From Mycobacterium asiaticum (GTDB taxonomy: Bacteria; Actinomycetota; Actinomycetes; Mycobacteriales; Mycobacteriaceae): a stretch of DNA of 58,901 nucleotides. Position 1 is the stretch's first letter. Each line of letters starts with the position of its first letter. Both the position numbers and the translations under genes were made by a program. Below the pieces are notes generated by a model. The model ran no database searches and was not told the DNA's origin. It saw only the letters and a list, made by a program, of their open reading frames with translations. This document shows positions 10,356 through 19,098 of this stretch, in pieces. The stretch spans positions 1 to 58,901 of the forward strand of contig NZ_LZLS01000181.1 in assembly GCF_001673365.1 (NCBI RefSeq), in the 5' to 3' direction.

Positions 10356-11552
10356 ATGTCTGAGCTAACCGAACCGACCGGCCCCCGGCCCCACGTCGTC
10401 GTCATCGGCGGCGGCTACGCCGGAACCATGGCGGTCAACCACCTGCGACTGCGCACCGACGTTGACATCACGCTGGTCAACCCGCGCCCGCAGTTCGTCG
10501 AGCGGATCCGCCTGCACCAGCTGGCCGCCGGGACCGGCACCGCCACCGCCGACTACGGAACGCTGCTCGGAGCCGGCGTGCGGCTGGTCATCGACAGCGC
10601 CGAGACCATCGACGCCGCGGCCCGACGCGTGCTGCTGGCCTCGGGTGCCGCGCTGGACTACGACTACCTGATCTACGCCGTCGGCAGCACCGGCGCCACA
10701 CCCGTAGCGGTCCCGGGCGCCGCCGAGTACGCCCACGTCCTGGCCGAGCTCGAAGGCGCGGAGCGGCTGCGCTACGCCCTGGCCGATCTGCCCGTCAATG
10801 CACCGGTAACGGTCGTCGGCGGCGGCTTGACCGGCATCGAGGCGGCCGGCGAACTCGGCGAGCTGGGACGTTCGGTGACCCTGGTGTGCGGCGGCGTGCT
10901 GGGCCCCTCACTGAGCGGACCCGGCCGGCGTTCGGTGGCACGTCAGCTGCGCAAACTCGGCGTCGACGTGCGCGAGTCCGTCGCGGTCAGCGAGGTGCGC
11001 TGGGATTCGGTGGTCCTCAACGACGGCACCGTATTGCCGAGTGCGGCGACGGTGTGGACAGCCGGTTTCGGGGTTCCCGACCTGGCCGCCCGCAGTGGGT
11101 TGAGCACCGATTCGCTGGGCCGGCTGCTCACCGACGAGACACTGACCAGCGTCAGCGACGAGCGGATCGTCGCCGCCGGTGATGCCGCCGCGCCCTCCAA
11201 CCAGCCGTTGCGGATGAGCTGCCAGGCCGCCATCCCGCTGGCCGCCCAGGCCGCCAACACGGTGCTGTCCCGCCTGGCCGGCACTACTCCGGCACCGCTG
11301 AACCAGGCGTTCACCGGGCAGTGCATCAGTGTCGGTCGCAGCTACGGCACCATCCAGTTGGCCCGCACCGACGACACCCCGATCAAGCTCTACATCGGCG
11401 GACGTATGGCCGCGACCATCAAGGAGCTGGTCTGCAAGGGCACGCTGTGGGGCCTGCGCAAAGAACAGGCGAAGCCCGGCTGGTACCGCTGGCTCAAAGG
11501 TGGCAACCGGCCTGCCCAGCAGCCCGCCGAAACGCAGGCTGCGCTGCGGTGA
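10356..11552 (+). CDS. FAD/NAD(P)-dependent oxidoreductase (NDH-2/AIF-like), ECF41 partner
   Basis: 398 residues from ATG 10356, chosen because AAGGAG (10344-10349) is six bases upstream. Two Rossmann folds: HVVVIGGGYAGTMAVNHL for FAD near the N-terminus and VTVVGGGLTGIEAAGELGEL for NAD(P) near residue 150. FAD is closed by RIVAAGDAAA near 270. This is the pyridine nucleotide-disulphide oxidoreductase class 2 layout without redox-active CxxxxC, as in type II NADH dehydrogenases and FSP1/AIF-like quinone reductases. The stop overlaps the GTG of the downstream sigma factor (GTGA), so the two are coupled. ECF41 sigma factors typically sit beside a carboxymuconolactone decarboxylase, oxidoreductase or epimerase gene; this is the oxidoreductase case. 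Substrate unknown. Confidence 0.85.
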   Translation: MSELTEPTGPRPHVVVIGGGYAGTMAVNHLRLRTDVDITLVNPRPQFVERIRLHQLAAGTGTATADYGTLLGAGVRLVIDSAETIDAAARRVLLASGAALDYDYLIYAVGSTGATPVAVPGAAEYAHVLAELEGAERLRYALADLPVNAPVTVVGGGLTGIEAAGELGELGRSVTLVCGGVLGPSLSGPGRRSVARQLRKLGVDVRESVAVSEVRWDSVVLNDGTVLPSAATVWTAGFGVPDLAARSGLSTDSLGRLLTDETLTSVSDERIVAAGDAAAPSNQPLRMSCQAAIPLAAQAANTVLSRLAGTTPAPLNQAFTGQCISVGRSYGTIQLARTDDTPIKLYIGGRMAATIKELVCKGTLWGLRKEQAKPGWYRWLKGGNRPAQQPAETQAALR

Positions 11553-12454
11553 CCTGGTTATCGGACAGCGGCGGGCACGCAGACCGGTTCACGCTGCTGC
11601 GCCCGCTGCTGTTCACCATCGCTTACGAGATATTGGGTTCGGCCACCGAAGCCGACGACGTGTTGCAGGACAGCTACCTGCGCTGGGCCGAGGTCGACCT
11701 GTCGACCGTGCGGGACACCAAGTCCTACCTGGCCCAGCTGGTCACCCGGCAGTCGCTCAACACGCTGCGGGCGCAAGCCCGCCGCCGCGAAGAGTACGTG
11801 GGACCGTGGCTGCCCGAGCCGCTGCTGCTCGACCAGCACGACGCCTCCGCGGATGTCGTTCTGGCGGAATCGGTTTCGATGGCCATGCTGGTGCTGCTGG
11901 AAACGCTCAGCCCCGACGAGCGGGCGGTGTTCGTGCTGCGCGAAGTGTTCGGTTTCGAGTACGACGAGATCGCCGATGCGGTCGGTAAGCCGGCGCCGAC
12001 TGTGCGACAGGTCGCGCACCGGGCCCGCGCGCACGTCCAGGCCCGCCGCAAACGATTCGGCGAGGTGGACGCGCAGCGCAACGAGGAGATCACCGCGCAG
12101 TTCCTCGCCACGGCGGCCAGTGGCGACGTGGCGGCGCTGGTGTCGACGCTCGCGCCGGACGCGACCTGGATGGCCGACAGCGGCGGCAAGGTGAGCGCCG
12201 CTCGCAAACCCGTCGTCGGCGCCGAACGGGTGGCCCGGGCCATCACCGGCATCATGCGCAAGGCCGCGGGGGTGGTGCGGGTGCAGGTGGTGACGTGCAA
12301 CAGCGCTCCGGCGGTGTTGTTTTACCTCGACGAGCAGTTGGAAGGCGTCATCTCGATCGAGATCGTCAAGGACAAGATCACCAACTTCTACGTCATGCGC
12401 AACCCGGACAAGTTGGTCGCGCTGGCTACCGCGCGCGAGATCAGCCGAGGCTAG
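11549..12454 (+). CDS. ECF41-group sigma factor with SnoaL-like C-terminal regulatory domain (SigJ-like)
   Basis: 301 residues from GTG 11549, overlapping the upstream stop. Region 2 is DRFTLLRPLLFTIAYEILGS..EADDVLQDSYLRW; region 4 is LSPDERAVFVLREVFGFEYDEIA with PTVRQVAHRARAHV. The linker carries YVGPWLPEPL, and the C-terminal SnoaL-like domain carries ADSGGKV and MRNPDKL. These correspond to the WLPEPL, DGGGK and NPDKL hallmarks of ECF41, where the C-terminal extension replaces an anti-sigma factor and tunes activity. Consistent with that, no anti-sigma gene is present. SigJ of M. tuberculosis belongs to the same group but lies elsewhere in H37Rv. A matching promoter lies in front of the upstream oxidoreductase gene. 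Confidence 0.9.
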   Translation: MTWLSDSGGHADRFTLLRPLLFTIAYEILGSATEADDVLQDSYLRWAEVDLSTVRDTKSYLAQLVTRQSLNTLRAQARRREEYVGPWLPEPLLLDQHDASADVVLAESVSMAMLVLLETLSPDERAVFVLREVFGFEYDEIADAVGKPAPTVRQVAHRARAHVQARRKRFGEVDAQRNEEITAQFLATAASGDVAALVSTLAPDATWMADSGGKVSAARKPVVGAERVARAITGIMRKAAGVVRVQVVTCNSAPAVLFYLDEQLEGVISIEIVKDKITNFYVMRNPDKLVALATAREISRG

Positions 12455-12511
12455 CCGACCCCGGCAGGGCTGCTGGGGTGCGGAAACCCACGGTTCTGTC
12501 AAGCTAGGGCG

Positions 12512-13765
12512 GTGCGAATCGACCGGCTCGGCGATCTGGGCGCGGCGCCACAGGTGCTGCGCGCGCTCGGCCGCGCCACCAGCCGGCTGGGACTGCCGCC
12601 GCCGGCCGCGCTGACCGGCGAATGGTTCGGCGCGCTGGCCGTAATAGCCCCGAGCGTGTCAATACAGCCGGTCACCGCCGACGAGGTGTTCGCCGTCCCC
12701 GATCGTTCGACAACCGCCCCGGCCGGCCCGGTAGGCGGGGGCTGGATCGGCTACCTGTGCTATCCCGATCCCGGTTCCGACCGGCTGCCGCACCGCATCC
12801 CCGAAGCCGCCGGCGGTTGGACCGACTGTGTCTTGCGCCGCGACCGGGACGGTCAGTGGTGGTACGAGAGCCTCAGCGGCGCAGCGGCACCGGACTGGTT
12901 GGCTGACGCGTTCAGCGTGACCCCCAGAACGGCACCGATGTGCCAGATCGATTGGGCTCCGGGTGACCGCACAGCACACCGTGATGGTGTGCTGGCCTGC
13001 CTGGAGGCGATCGCCGCCGGCGAGGTCTACCAGGCCTGCGTCTGCACCCGGTTCGTCGGCGAGGTCACCGGATCACCGCTGGATTTCTTCGTCGACGGCG
13101 TCGCCCGGACCGCCCCGGCCCGAGCGGCCTACGTCGCCGGAAACTGGGGAGCGGTTGCCTCGCTATCGCCTGAATTGTTCCTGCGCCGGCGCGGAGACGT
13201 CGTGACATCCAGCCCGATCAAAGGGACGCTGCCGCTGGATGCCTGGCCGTCCGCGCTGCGGGCATCGCCCAAAGAGGTAGCCGAGAACATCATGATCGTG
13301 GATCTCGTCCGCAATGACCTTGGGCGAGTAGCAGTTACCGGCAGCGTCGCGGTGCCCGAACTGTTGGTGGTGCGTCGGGCACCTGGGGTGTGGCACCTGG
13401 TGTCGACGGTGTCGGCACAGGTTCGCGCCGAATTGCCGATGTCGGCATTGCTGGATGCCACCTTCCCACCGGCGTCGGTCACCGGAACTCCGAAACTTCG
13501 TGCCCGCCAACTTATTTCGCAATGGGAACAGCATAGGCGCGGAATATATTGCGGCACTGTAGGTTTGACATCACCGCTAGCTGGTTGCGAGCTCAACGTC
13601 GCGATCCGCACGGTCGAGTTCGATACCCGCGGCAGGGCGGTACTCGGCGTGGGCGGCGGAATCACCGCCGACTCCGATCCGGACGCCGAATGGGCGGAAT
13701 GTCTACACAAGGCCGCGCCGGTAGTGGGCCTTCCCGCCGCCGTTTCCACCAGCCGAGTGAGTTAG
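12512..13765 (+). CDS. pabB: Aminodeoxychorismate synthase component I
   Basis: 417 residues of the chorismate-binding family. Together with a glutamine amidotransferase (PabA/TrpG, not in the window) it converts chorismate and glutamine to 4-amino-4-deoxychorismate for folate. Visible signatures are GEVYQACVCTRF, SSPIKGTLP, with the Lys that marks PabB rather than anthranilate synthase, ENIMIVDLVRNDLGRV and SVTGTPKLRARQLI. The N-terminal TrpE-like part is short and somewhat variable. Start GTG 12512; AGGGCGG lies just upstream. It follows the sigma gene by 57 bases but is probably an independent unit. Synteny with H37Rv Rv1005c. Confidence 0.92.
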   Translation: MRIDRLGDLGAAPQVLRALGRATSRLGLPPPAALTGEWFGALAVIAPSVSIQPVTADEVFAVPDRSTTAPAGPVGGGWIGYLCYPDPGSDRLPHRIPEAAGGWTDCVLRRDRDGQWWYESLSGAAAPDWLADAFSVTPRTAPMCQIDWAPGDRTAHRDGVLACLEAIAAGEVYQACVCTRFVGEVTGSPLDFFVDGVARTAPARAAYVAGNWGAVASLSPELFLRRRGDVVTSSPIKGTLPLDAWPSALRASPKEVAENIMIVDLVRNDLGRVAVTGSVAVPELLVVRRAPGVWHLVSTVSAQVRAELPMSALLDATFPPASVTGTPKLRARQLISQWEQHRRGIYCGTVGLTSPLAGCELNVAIRTVEFDTRGRAVLGVGGGITADSDPDAEWAECLHKAAPVVGLPAAVSTSRVS

Positions 13766-13919
13766 CTCAGCAAATTTCGACTCGCAACCGCGGTGGGGTC
13801 CAATTTCACCGAACGCCCACGCGCGCGGCGCGGTACGCATAAGCTTCAGCCATCAACGCGGGTTTAGTCGCGGGTGCGTGAGGATCCAAAACGGGTCCGG
13901 AAGGGTGCGAGGGATTGTC

Positions 13920-15353
13920 ATGAGAGTCGCCATCGCTGGTGCCGCGGCTGCCGCCGTTCTAGGCGGTGCGCTGGCGGTAACGCCCCTGACCGTCACCAAC
14001 CACAGCCGGACGGTGTCCGGCGGCACCTGCAGCGCAGGTCAGCAGTGTGATCGGCTGGCCTCAGTCCTGATGCCCGACACGAGTAAGCCGGCGGCCGCGG
14101 CGCCCAAGGGGGTGCCGTCGCCGATCGAGCCTCCGCAGCCCGTATCGCCGGCGGTAGCGCCGCGCCCCGCCGAACCGGCTGCCTACACTCCCCCGTCGCC
14201 TGGGGCGAGCGCCCTGGCGCCCGGTTCGTCCAACGCGATCAGCCCCGTCATGCCTCCGGCCAACGCGTTGCCACCGGGCTTCGACCCGGCCGCCGCGGCG
14301 CTCCCGGGCATCGGCGGCATCCCCGGCATCGGCATCCCAGGCGTACCGGACCTGTATGGCATGGCAGGCGGCGTGACCGGCCTCGCCGGCATTCCCTACG
14401 GAGTGAACGCGGCCTCCTCCGTCATCAACGGAGTGTTGGGCGTCGGAGGCACTATTTCCAGCGTGGTCACGTCCAGCGCGTTAGCCGTCACCTATGTCGT
14501 ACTGGCCTACAACACGCTGCAATCCTCGGGCCTCCTGCCGGCGGCTGAAGGAGGACTCAACTCCATCGGCTCCTTGCTGTTGCCCTCCACAGCGGGGCTG
14601 CCCGCCATGGCCCTGCCGAGCCTGAGCATTCCGGGCCTACCGGGTCTGAGCCTGCCGGGTCTGCCGGGTATCTCGCCCGCAGGCCTGATCGGGCTGGCCG
14701 CCGCCGGCGGCTTGCCGGGCTTGAACCTGCCGGGACTTCCTGGCATGTCGCCCGCCGAACTGATGGCCTTGGCGGCGAACGGTCTGCCCGGCCTGCCGGG
14801 TGTGTCGCCAACCGACCTGATCGCACTGGCGGCCGCGGGCGGCATCCCGGGTCTGCCGAGTCTGCCCGGCGTGAACCCGGGGATCATCGCCGCAGCGCTG
14901 CCGGCCCTGGCGGCGGGGATTCCGGGCCTGCCACCGATTCCTGGACTGGACCCCGCGATGCTGGCCGCCGTTCTGCCCGGGTTGCCGGGCGTTCTGCCCG
15001 GCATAGACCCGGCGACGATTGCCGCAGTGCTGCCGGCGTTGGCCGCCGGCGGTCTGCCCGGTGTGCCTGGTCTGCCGGGCCTGCCGGGTGTGGACCCGGC
15101 GATGCTGGCCGCCGCGTTGCCGGCGTTGGCCGGCGGTGTGCCGGGACTACCGGGCGTGGACCCGGCAACTATTGCAGCGGCGCTGCCGGCCCTGGTGGCC
15201 GCGGCGGGAATCCCCGGCGGGCTACCGGCCCTGCCTGGCCTGCCGGCGTTGCCCGCCCCTCCGGGGCTACCGGCCCTGCCTGCATTGCCGCCTCCGCCGG
15301 CCCTGCCGCCGCACCCGCCGCTGTGCCCGATCCCGGGCGGCCCCTGCATCTAG
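13920..15353 (+). CDS. Secreted Pro-Gly-Leu repeat protein (Rv1004c-like)
   Basis: 477 residues from ATG 13920, with GAGGG six bases upstream; a GTG at 13878 in frame is less likely. The signal peptide is MRVAIAGAAAAAVLGGALAV. A Pro/Ala-rich segment follows (about 55-130), then a hydrophobic stretch (180-215), then about 250 residues of degenerate repeats. The repeat alternates LPGLPG blocks with (V/M)xPAxLxALAAxG or DPAMIAAxLPALAAG blocks. The tail is Pro-rich with two late cysteines (PPLCPIPGGPCI). No enzyme domain is recognised. The position next to pabB and rsmI matches Rv1004c, annotated as a membrane or secreted protein. Elastin/collagen-like composition suggests a flexible cell-wall or surface protein; the function is unknown. 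Confidence 0.75.
   Translation: MRVAIAGAAAAAVLGGALAVTPLTVTNHSRTVSGGTCSAGQQCDRLASVLMPDTSKPAAAAPKGVPSPIEPPQPVSPAVAPRPAEPAAYTPPSPGASALAPGSSNAISPVMPPANALPPGFDPAAAALPGIGGIPGIGIPGVPDLYGMAGGVTGLAGIPYGVNAASSVINGVLGVGGTISSVVTSSALAVTYVVLAYNTLQSSGLLPAAEGGLNSIGSLLLPSTAGLPAMALPSLSIPGLPGLSLPGLPGISPAGLIGLAAAGGLPGLNLPGLPGMSPAELMALAANGLPGLPGVSPTDLIALAAAGGIPGLPSLPGVNPGIIAAALPALAAGIPGLPPIPGLDPAMLAAVLPGLPGVLPGIDPATIAAVLPALAAGGLPGVPGLPGLPGVDPAMLAAALPALAGGVPGLPGVDPATIAAALPALVAAAGIPGGLPALPGLPALPAPPGLPALPALPPPPALPPHPPLCPIPGGPCI
14632..15226 (+). repeat. Degenerate LPGLPG / xPAxIAAxLPALAAG coding repeats
   Basis: On the coding strand, units built from CTGCCGGG-type blocks recur through this span. At protein level two units alternate: a Gly-Pro-Leu turn block and an Ala-rich helix-like block that often begins (V/I)(D/N)P(A/G). 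Later units (DPATIAA..LPALAAG) are more alike than earlier ones. Boundaries are approximate. Confidence 0.75.
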
Positions 15354-15372
15354 GGTTGCAGGAAAAGCCGCG

Positions 15373-16224
15373 CTAGTCGTCGCGGCGTGACTGGAGGACC
15401 GCGTCGTAGAGTTGGCGCGATCGCACCTCGGGATATCCGGCTGCCACATGGCTGCATGCGTCCTTGATCCGAATCCCGCCTGCGACAAGGTTTTCCACCT
15501 CGGTCACGAGGTCCGTCACCAACGTCGACAAGTCGGCGCGCGGGGTCGCCCCGGCCAGCACTACGGTGACCTCGCCGAGCACACCATCGGACGCCCAGGC
15601 GGCCAGCTCGTCGAGTGATCCGCGCACGACCTCCTCGTGCACCTTGGTCAGCTCCCGGCAAATCGCGGCCCGCCGGGCACCGCCGAGCGTTTCGACCGCA
15701 TCGCGCAGGCAAGCCGCGAGCCGGCGTGGTGATTCGAAGAACACGCAGGTTCGTCGTTCGTCGGCCAGGGTGGCCAGCCAGGCTCGCCGCGCGGAACCTT
15801 TGCGCGGGGCGAACCCTTCGAAACAGAACTTTTCCGCAGGCAGACCGGAGACGACCAGCGCGGTCGTCACTGCGGACGGCCCGGGCAGGCACTGCACCGG
15901 CAGACCCGCCTCGATGCACGCCGCGGTCAGTCGATAGCCGGGGTCGCTGATGATCGGCATGCCGGCGTCGCTGACCACCAGCACCGTGGCCCCGGTCGCG
16001 ATCGCGTCGACGAGGCCGGCGACGCGGGTGGCCTCGACGCGGTCGAACAGGCTCAGCACGCGCCCGCCGATCTGGATATCGAGTGCTTTCGCGAGGTTGC
16101 GCACGCGACGGGTGTCCTCGGCCGCCACCACATCGGCTTCGGCCAACGCTTCGATGAGGCGGGGTGATGCGTCCGAGGGCTGGCCCAACGGCGTTGCGCC
16201 AAGCAATAGGCGCCCAGTGGTCAT
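15373..16224 (-). CDS. rsmI: 16S rRNA (cytidine-2'-O)-methyltransferase RsmI
   Basis: 283 residues of the SAM-dependent tetrapyrrole-methylase-like family. RsmI 2'-O-methylates C1402 of 16S rRNA in the decoding centre. Motifs: N-terminal GRLLLGATPLGQPSDASPRL, the catalytic-pocket ADVVAAEDTRRVRNLAKAL, the loop VVSDAGMPIISDPGYRL, and LPGPSAVTTALVVSGLPAEKFCFEGF. Start ATG at 16222-16224 gives the usual family length (H37Rv Rv1003 is about 285). The start is only 24 bases from that of the divergent pmt gene. The stop lies 19 bases from the convergent repeat-protein gene. Confidence 0.93.
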   Translation of the reverse strand: MTTGRLLLGATPLGQPSDASPRLIEALAEADVVAAEDTRRVRNLAKALDIQIGGRVLSLFDRVEATRVAGLVDAIATGATVLVVSDAGMPIISDPGYRLTAACIEAGLPVQCLPGPSAVTTALVVSGLPAEKFCFEGFAPRKGSARRAWLATLADERRTCVFFESPRRLAACLRDAVETLGGARRAAICRELTKVHEEVVRGSLDELAAWASDGVLGEVTVVLAGATPRADLSTLVTDLVTEVENLVAGGIRIKDACSHVAAGYPEVRSRQLYDAVLQSRRDD

Positions 16225-16248
16225 GACGGACAGCCTACGATCGACGTG

Positions 16249-17817
16249 ATGACCGCTCCGCCCCAAGAAGCCTCCGCTGTGAGCGAGGATCGTGCCGAGG
16301 AGCGCGTGGCACCGGTTATCAGCCCCGAACCACTGGTGCCGGTCGCCGACTTCGGCCCGGTAGACCGGTTGCGCGGGTGGATTGTGACCGGCGTGATCAC
16401 CCTGTTCGCCGCGGTCACCCGGTTTTTGAATCTGGGTTCACCGACCGATGCGGGCACCCCGATCTTCGACGAGAAGCACTACGCGCCGCAGGCCTGGCAG
16501 GTACTCAACAACCACTGGATTGAGGACAATCCCGGGTTTGGCCTGGTGGTGCATCCGCCGGTCGGCAAGCAGCTGATCGCGATCGGTGAAGCGCTGTTTG
16601 GCTACACCGGGTTAGGTTGGCGGTTCACCGGTGCGCTGCTGGGGGTGCTGCTGGTTGCGTTGGTGACGCGGATCGTCCGGCGAATCAGCCGCTCGACCCT
16701 GGTCGGTGGTATCGCGGGGCTCTTGCTCATCTGCGACGGTGTCAGCTTTGTCACCGCGCGGACTGCCCTGTTGGACGGCTTCCTTACCTTCTTCGTGGTG
16801 GCGGCGTTCGGCGCACTGATTGTCGACCGCGATCAGGTTCGCGCGCGGATGCACGTGGCGTTCCTCGAGGGTCGCTGTGCTGCGACGGTGTGGGGTCCGC
16901 GGCTGGGGGTGCGCTGGTGGCGGTTCGGCGCCGGGGTGCTGCTGGGCCTGGCATTCGGGACCAAGTGGTCGGGCCTCTACTTCATCGCGTTCTTCGGCAT
17001 CATGACGCTGGCATTTGATATCGCGGCCCGCCGGCAGTACCAGGTGCCACGGCCGTGGCTGGGAACATTGCGGCGCGACGTCATCCCCACCGCGTATGCG
17101 CTGCTGGTCATTCCGTTCGCGGTTTACCTGGCCAGCTATGCGGGTTGGTTCGCTTCAGAGACGTCGATCGACCGATACCAAGTCGGGCAGACCATCGGCC
17201 CGGACAGCGTCGTCCCGCTGCCCGACGCGATCCGCTCGCTGTGGTACTACACCGCCAAGGCGTTCCATTTCCACGCCACGCTGACGAACTCCGCAGGCAA
17301 CTACCACCCGTGGGAATCCAAGCCGTGGAGCTGGCCGATGTCGTTGCGGCCGGTGCTGTATGCCATCGACCAGAACAACGTTCCGGGCTGCGGGGCACAG
17401 TCGTGCGTCAAAGCGGTAATGCTGGTGGGCACCCCGGCGATGTGGTGGCTGGCGGTACCGGTCCTGCTGTATGCCTCTTGGCGCATGGTCGTGCGCCGCG
17501 ACTGGCGGTATGCGGTGGTGTGGGTGGGTTACTGCGCGGGGTGGCTGCCGTGGTTCGCCGAGATCGACCGGCAGATGTACTTCTTCTACGCGTCGACGAT
17601 GGGCCCGTTCCTGGTCATGGCCATTGCTTTGATCTTGGGCGACATCCTGCATCAGCCACGGCAGAACAAAGAGCGGCGAACGCTGGGGATGATCCTGGTC
17701 TGTTGCTATGTGGCGCTGGTGGTGACGAATTTTGCCTGGTTGTTCCCGGTGTTGACCGGTCTGCCGATTTCCCAGCAGACCTGGGACATGGAGATCTGGC
17801 TGCCGAGCTGGCGCTAG
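16249..17817 (+). CDS. pmt: Polyprenol-phosphate-mannose protein O-mannosyltransferase
   Basis: 522 residues (ATG 16249; GTG 16246 directly before it is also possible). GT39 integral membrane enzyme that transfers mannose from polyprenyl-phosphate mannose to Ser/Thr of secreted proteins during Sec export. After a 45-residue cytoplasmic tail comes the first membrane segment (IVTGVITLFAAVTRFLNLG). The first extracytoplasmic loop has the catalytic Asp-Glu in PIFDEKHYAPQAW, then VHPPVGKQLI. About ten further membrane segments follow, and the MIR-free C-terminus ends QTWDMEIWLPSWR. H37Rv Rv1002c is the syntenic equivalent. It is divergent from rsmI with a 24-bp gap and convergent with arcA (12-bp gap). 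Confidence 0.93.
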   Translation: MTAPPQEASAVSEDRAEERVAPVISPEPLVPVADFGPVDRLRGWIVTGVITLFAAVTRFLNLGSPTDAGTPIFDEKHYAPQAWQVLNNHWIEDNPGFGLVVHPPVGKQLIAIGEALFGYTGLGWRFTGALLGVLLVALVTRIVRRISRSTLVGGIAGLLLICDGVSFVTARTALLDGFLTFFVVAAFGALIVDRDQVRARMHVAFLEGRCAATVWGPRLGVRWWRFGAGVLLGLAFGTKWSGLYFIAFFGIMTLAFDIAARRQYQVPRPWLGTLRRDVIPTAYALLVIPFAVYLASYAGWFASETSIDRYQVGQTIGPDSVVPLPDAIRSLWYYTAKAFHFHATLTNSAGNYHPWESKPWSWPMSLRPVLYAIDQNNVPGCGAQSCVKAVMLVGTPAMWWLAVPVLLYASWRMVVRRDWRYAVVWVGYCAGWLPWFAEIDRQMYFFYASTMGPFLVMAIALILGDILHQPRQNKERRTLGMILVCCYVALVVTNFAWLFPVLTGLPISQQTWDMEIWLPSWR

Positions 17818-17829
17818 TTTGGCGCAAAC

Positions 17830-19038
17830 CTAGAGCGCGTCGCGGGCAGCGGGGCAGGACATGCAGCGCGGCCCACCGCGACCGGTCCCCAATTCGGATC
17901 CTGCGATGGTGAGCACCTCGATGCCGGCCTCCCGCAGCCGGGCGTTGGTCTGGACGTTGCGCTCGTAGGCGACGACAACGCCCGGCGCCAGCGCGAGCGT
18001 GTTGTTGCCGTCGTTCCACTGTTCGCGTTCGGCGACGACGGGATCGCCTCCGGTGTCGATCACGCGCAGCTTGTCGATCCCCATCGCCGTCGCGGCGGCC
18101 TCGACGAAAGGCGCGGCATCGCCGATGGCGACACCGTCGGGGGTGCGCGCGATGCTGAAGGCAGAGAGGGTGTCGACGATATTGGCGTACATCACCGCCG
18201 TGTCGGTGTCGACCATCGTGCACACCGTGTCCAGGTGCATCTGCGCACGCTGCTGCGCGATCGGCACCGCGAGCACCGTATGGGCGAGGTCATCGTCAAA
18301 AAGACTGCGCGCCAACGATTCCGCCCCGGCGGGCGTGGTCCGCTCGCCGACGCCAACGGCGATCACCCCGGGGGCGAGCAGCAGCACGTCGCCGCCTTCG
18401 ACAGGCGCGGTGCGCGACTCGTAGGCGCGCCGCACACCGGTGAAGCGCGGGTGATGGGCGTAGATGATGTCGGTCAGCGACGCTTCTCGCACGCGCGCCT
18501 TCAACGCCAGGGACGGGATCACCACCCGCGGCCCGATCCAGATCGACGAGTCGCGGGTGAACACCAGGTTCGGCAGCGGTTCGATCACGAACTCGGCCCC
18601 GTGGTGCATTCGCAGCACCAGCGACACGTCGGTACGGGTGCCGCGCGGGAGTTCGGCGAACGTCATGCCAGCGGTGAGCACGTCGGCCAACTCCGCGGGT
18701 TCAAGTCCCCGCAGGTGCTCCGAAAGCCGTTGCGCCAGCGGAGTTCCGAGCCGCCGCGCGTCAACGGCCGCGGCAACCCCCTGCATCCGGGCGGCGCCAC
18801 TGTGCTCCAACGCCTCGGTCAGCAGCTCCGAGAGCATCAGCACTTCCACGCCGCGCTCGCGCAGCAGGTCGGCGAACTCGTCGTGTTCGTCCTGCGCGCG
18901 GGACACCCACGGCAGCCCGTCAAACAGCAACTGGTCATTGTTGCGGGGATTGAGGCGGCGCAGTTCGGCGCCGGGGCGGTGCAAGATGGCGACCCGTAAC
19001 GCACCCACCTCGGAATTGGTCCCCAGTTCGACGCCCAC
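17830..19038 (-). CDS. arcA: Arginine deiminase
   Basis: 402 residues. Hydrolyses arginine to citrulline and ammonia. Guanidino-group modifying signatures: N-terminal [45 protein letters not shown], the catalytic His in [12 protein letters not shown], and the nucleophile Cys392 in [10 protein letters not shown] at the C-terminus. All catalytic elements are present. GTG start at 19036-19038. No arcB, arcC or arcD genes are adjacent, so this is not a fermentative ADI operon. As with Rv1001 of H37Rv, a stand-alone role in arginine use or acid/hypoxia tolerance is more likely. Divergent from the AlkB-like gene by 60 bases. Confidence 0.94.
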   Translation of the reverse strand: MGVELGTNSEVGALRVAILHRPGAELRRLNPRNNDQLLFDGLPWVSRAQDEHDEFADLLRERGVEVLMLSELLTEALEHSGAARMQGVAAAVDARRLGTPLAQRLSEHLRGLEPAELADVLTAGMTFAELPRGTRTDVSLVLRMHHGAEFVIEPLPNLVFTRDSSIWIGPRVVIPSLALKARVREASLTDIIYAHHPRFTGVRRAYESRTAPVEGGDVLLLAPGVIAVGVGERTTPAGAESLARSLFDDDLAHTVLAVPIAQQRAQMHLDTVCTMVDTDTAVMYANIVDTLSAFSIARTPDGVAIGDAAPFVEAAATAMGIDKLRVIDTGGDPVVAEREQWNDGNNTLALAPGVVVAYERNVQTNARLREAGIEVLTIAGSELGTGRGGPRCMSCPAARDAL

Positions 19039-19098
19039 AGGTCAAACCGTAGCGGCGCAAACGCCGGGAGGCGCGTCACACGCCGATCGATCGAACTG

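Noticed and set aside
17830..19038. Fermentative arginine deiminase operon
   Set aside because: No ornithine carbamoyltransferase, carbamate kinase or antiporter gene is adjacent; neighbours are pmt and the AlkB-like gene.
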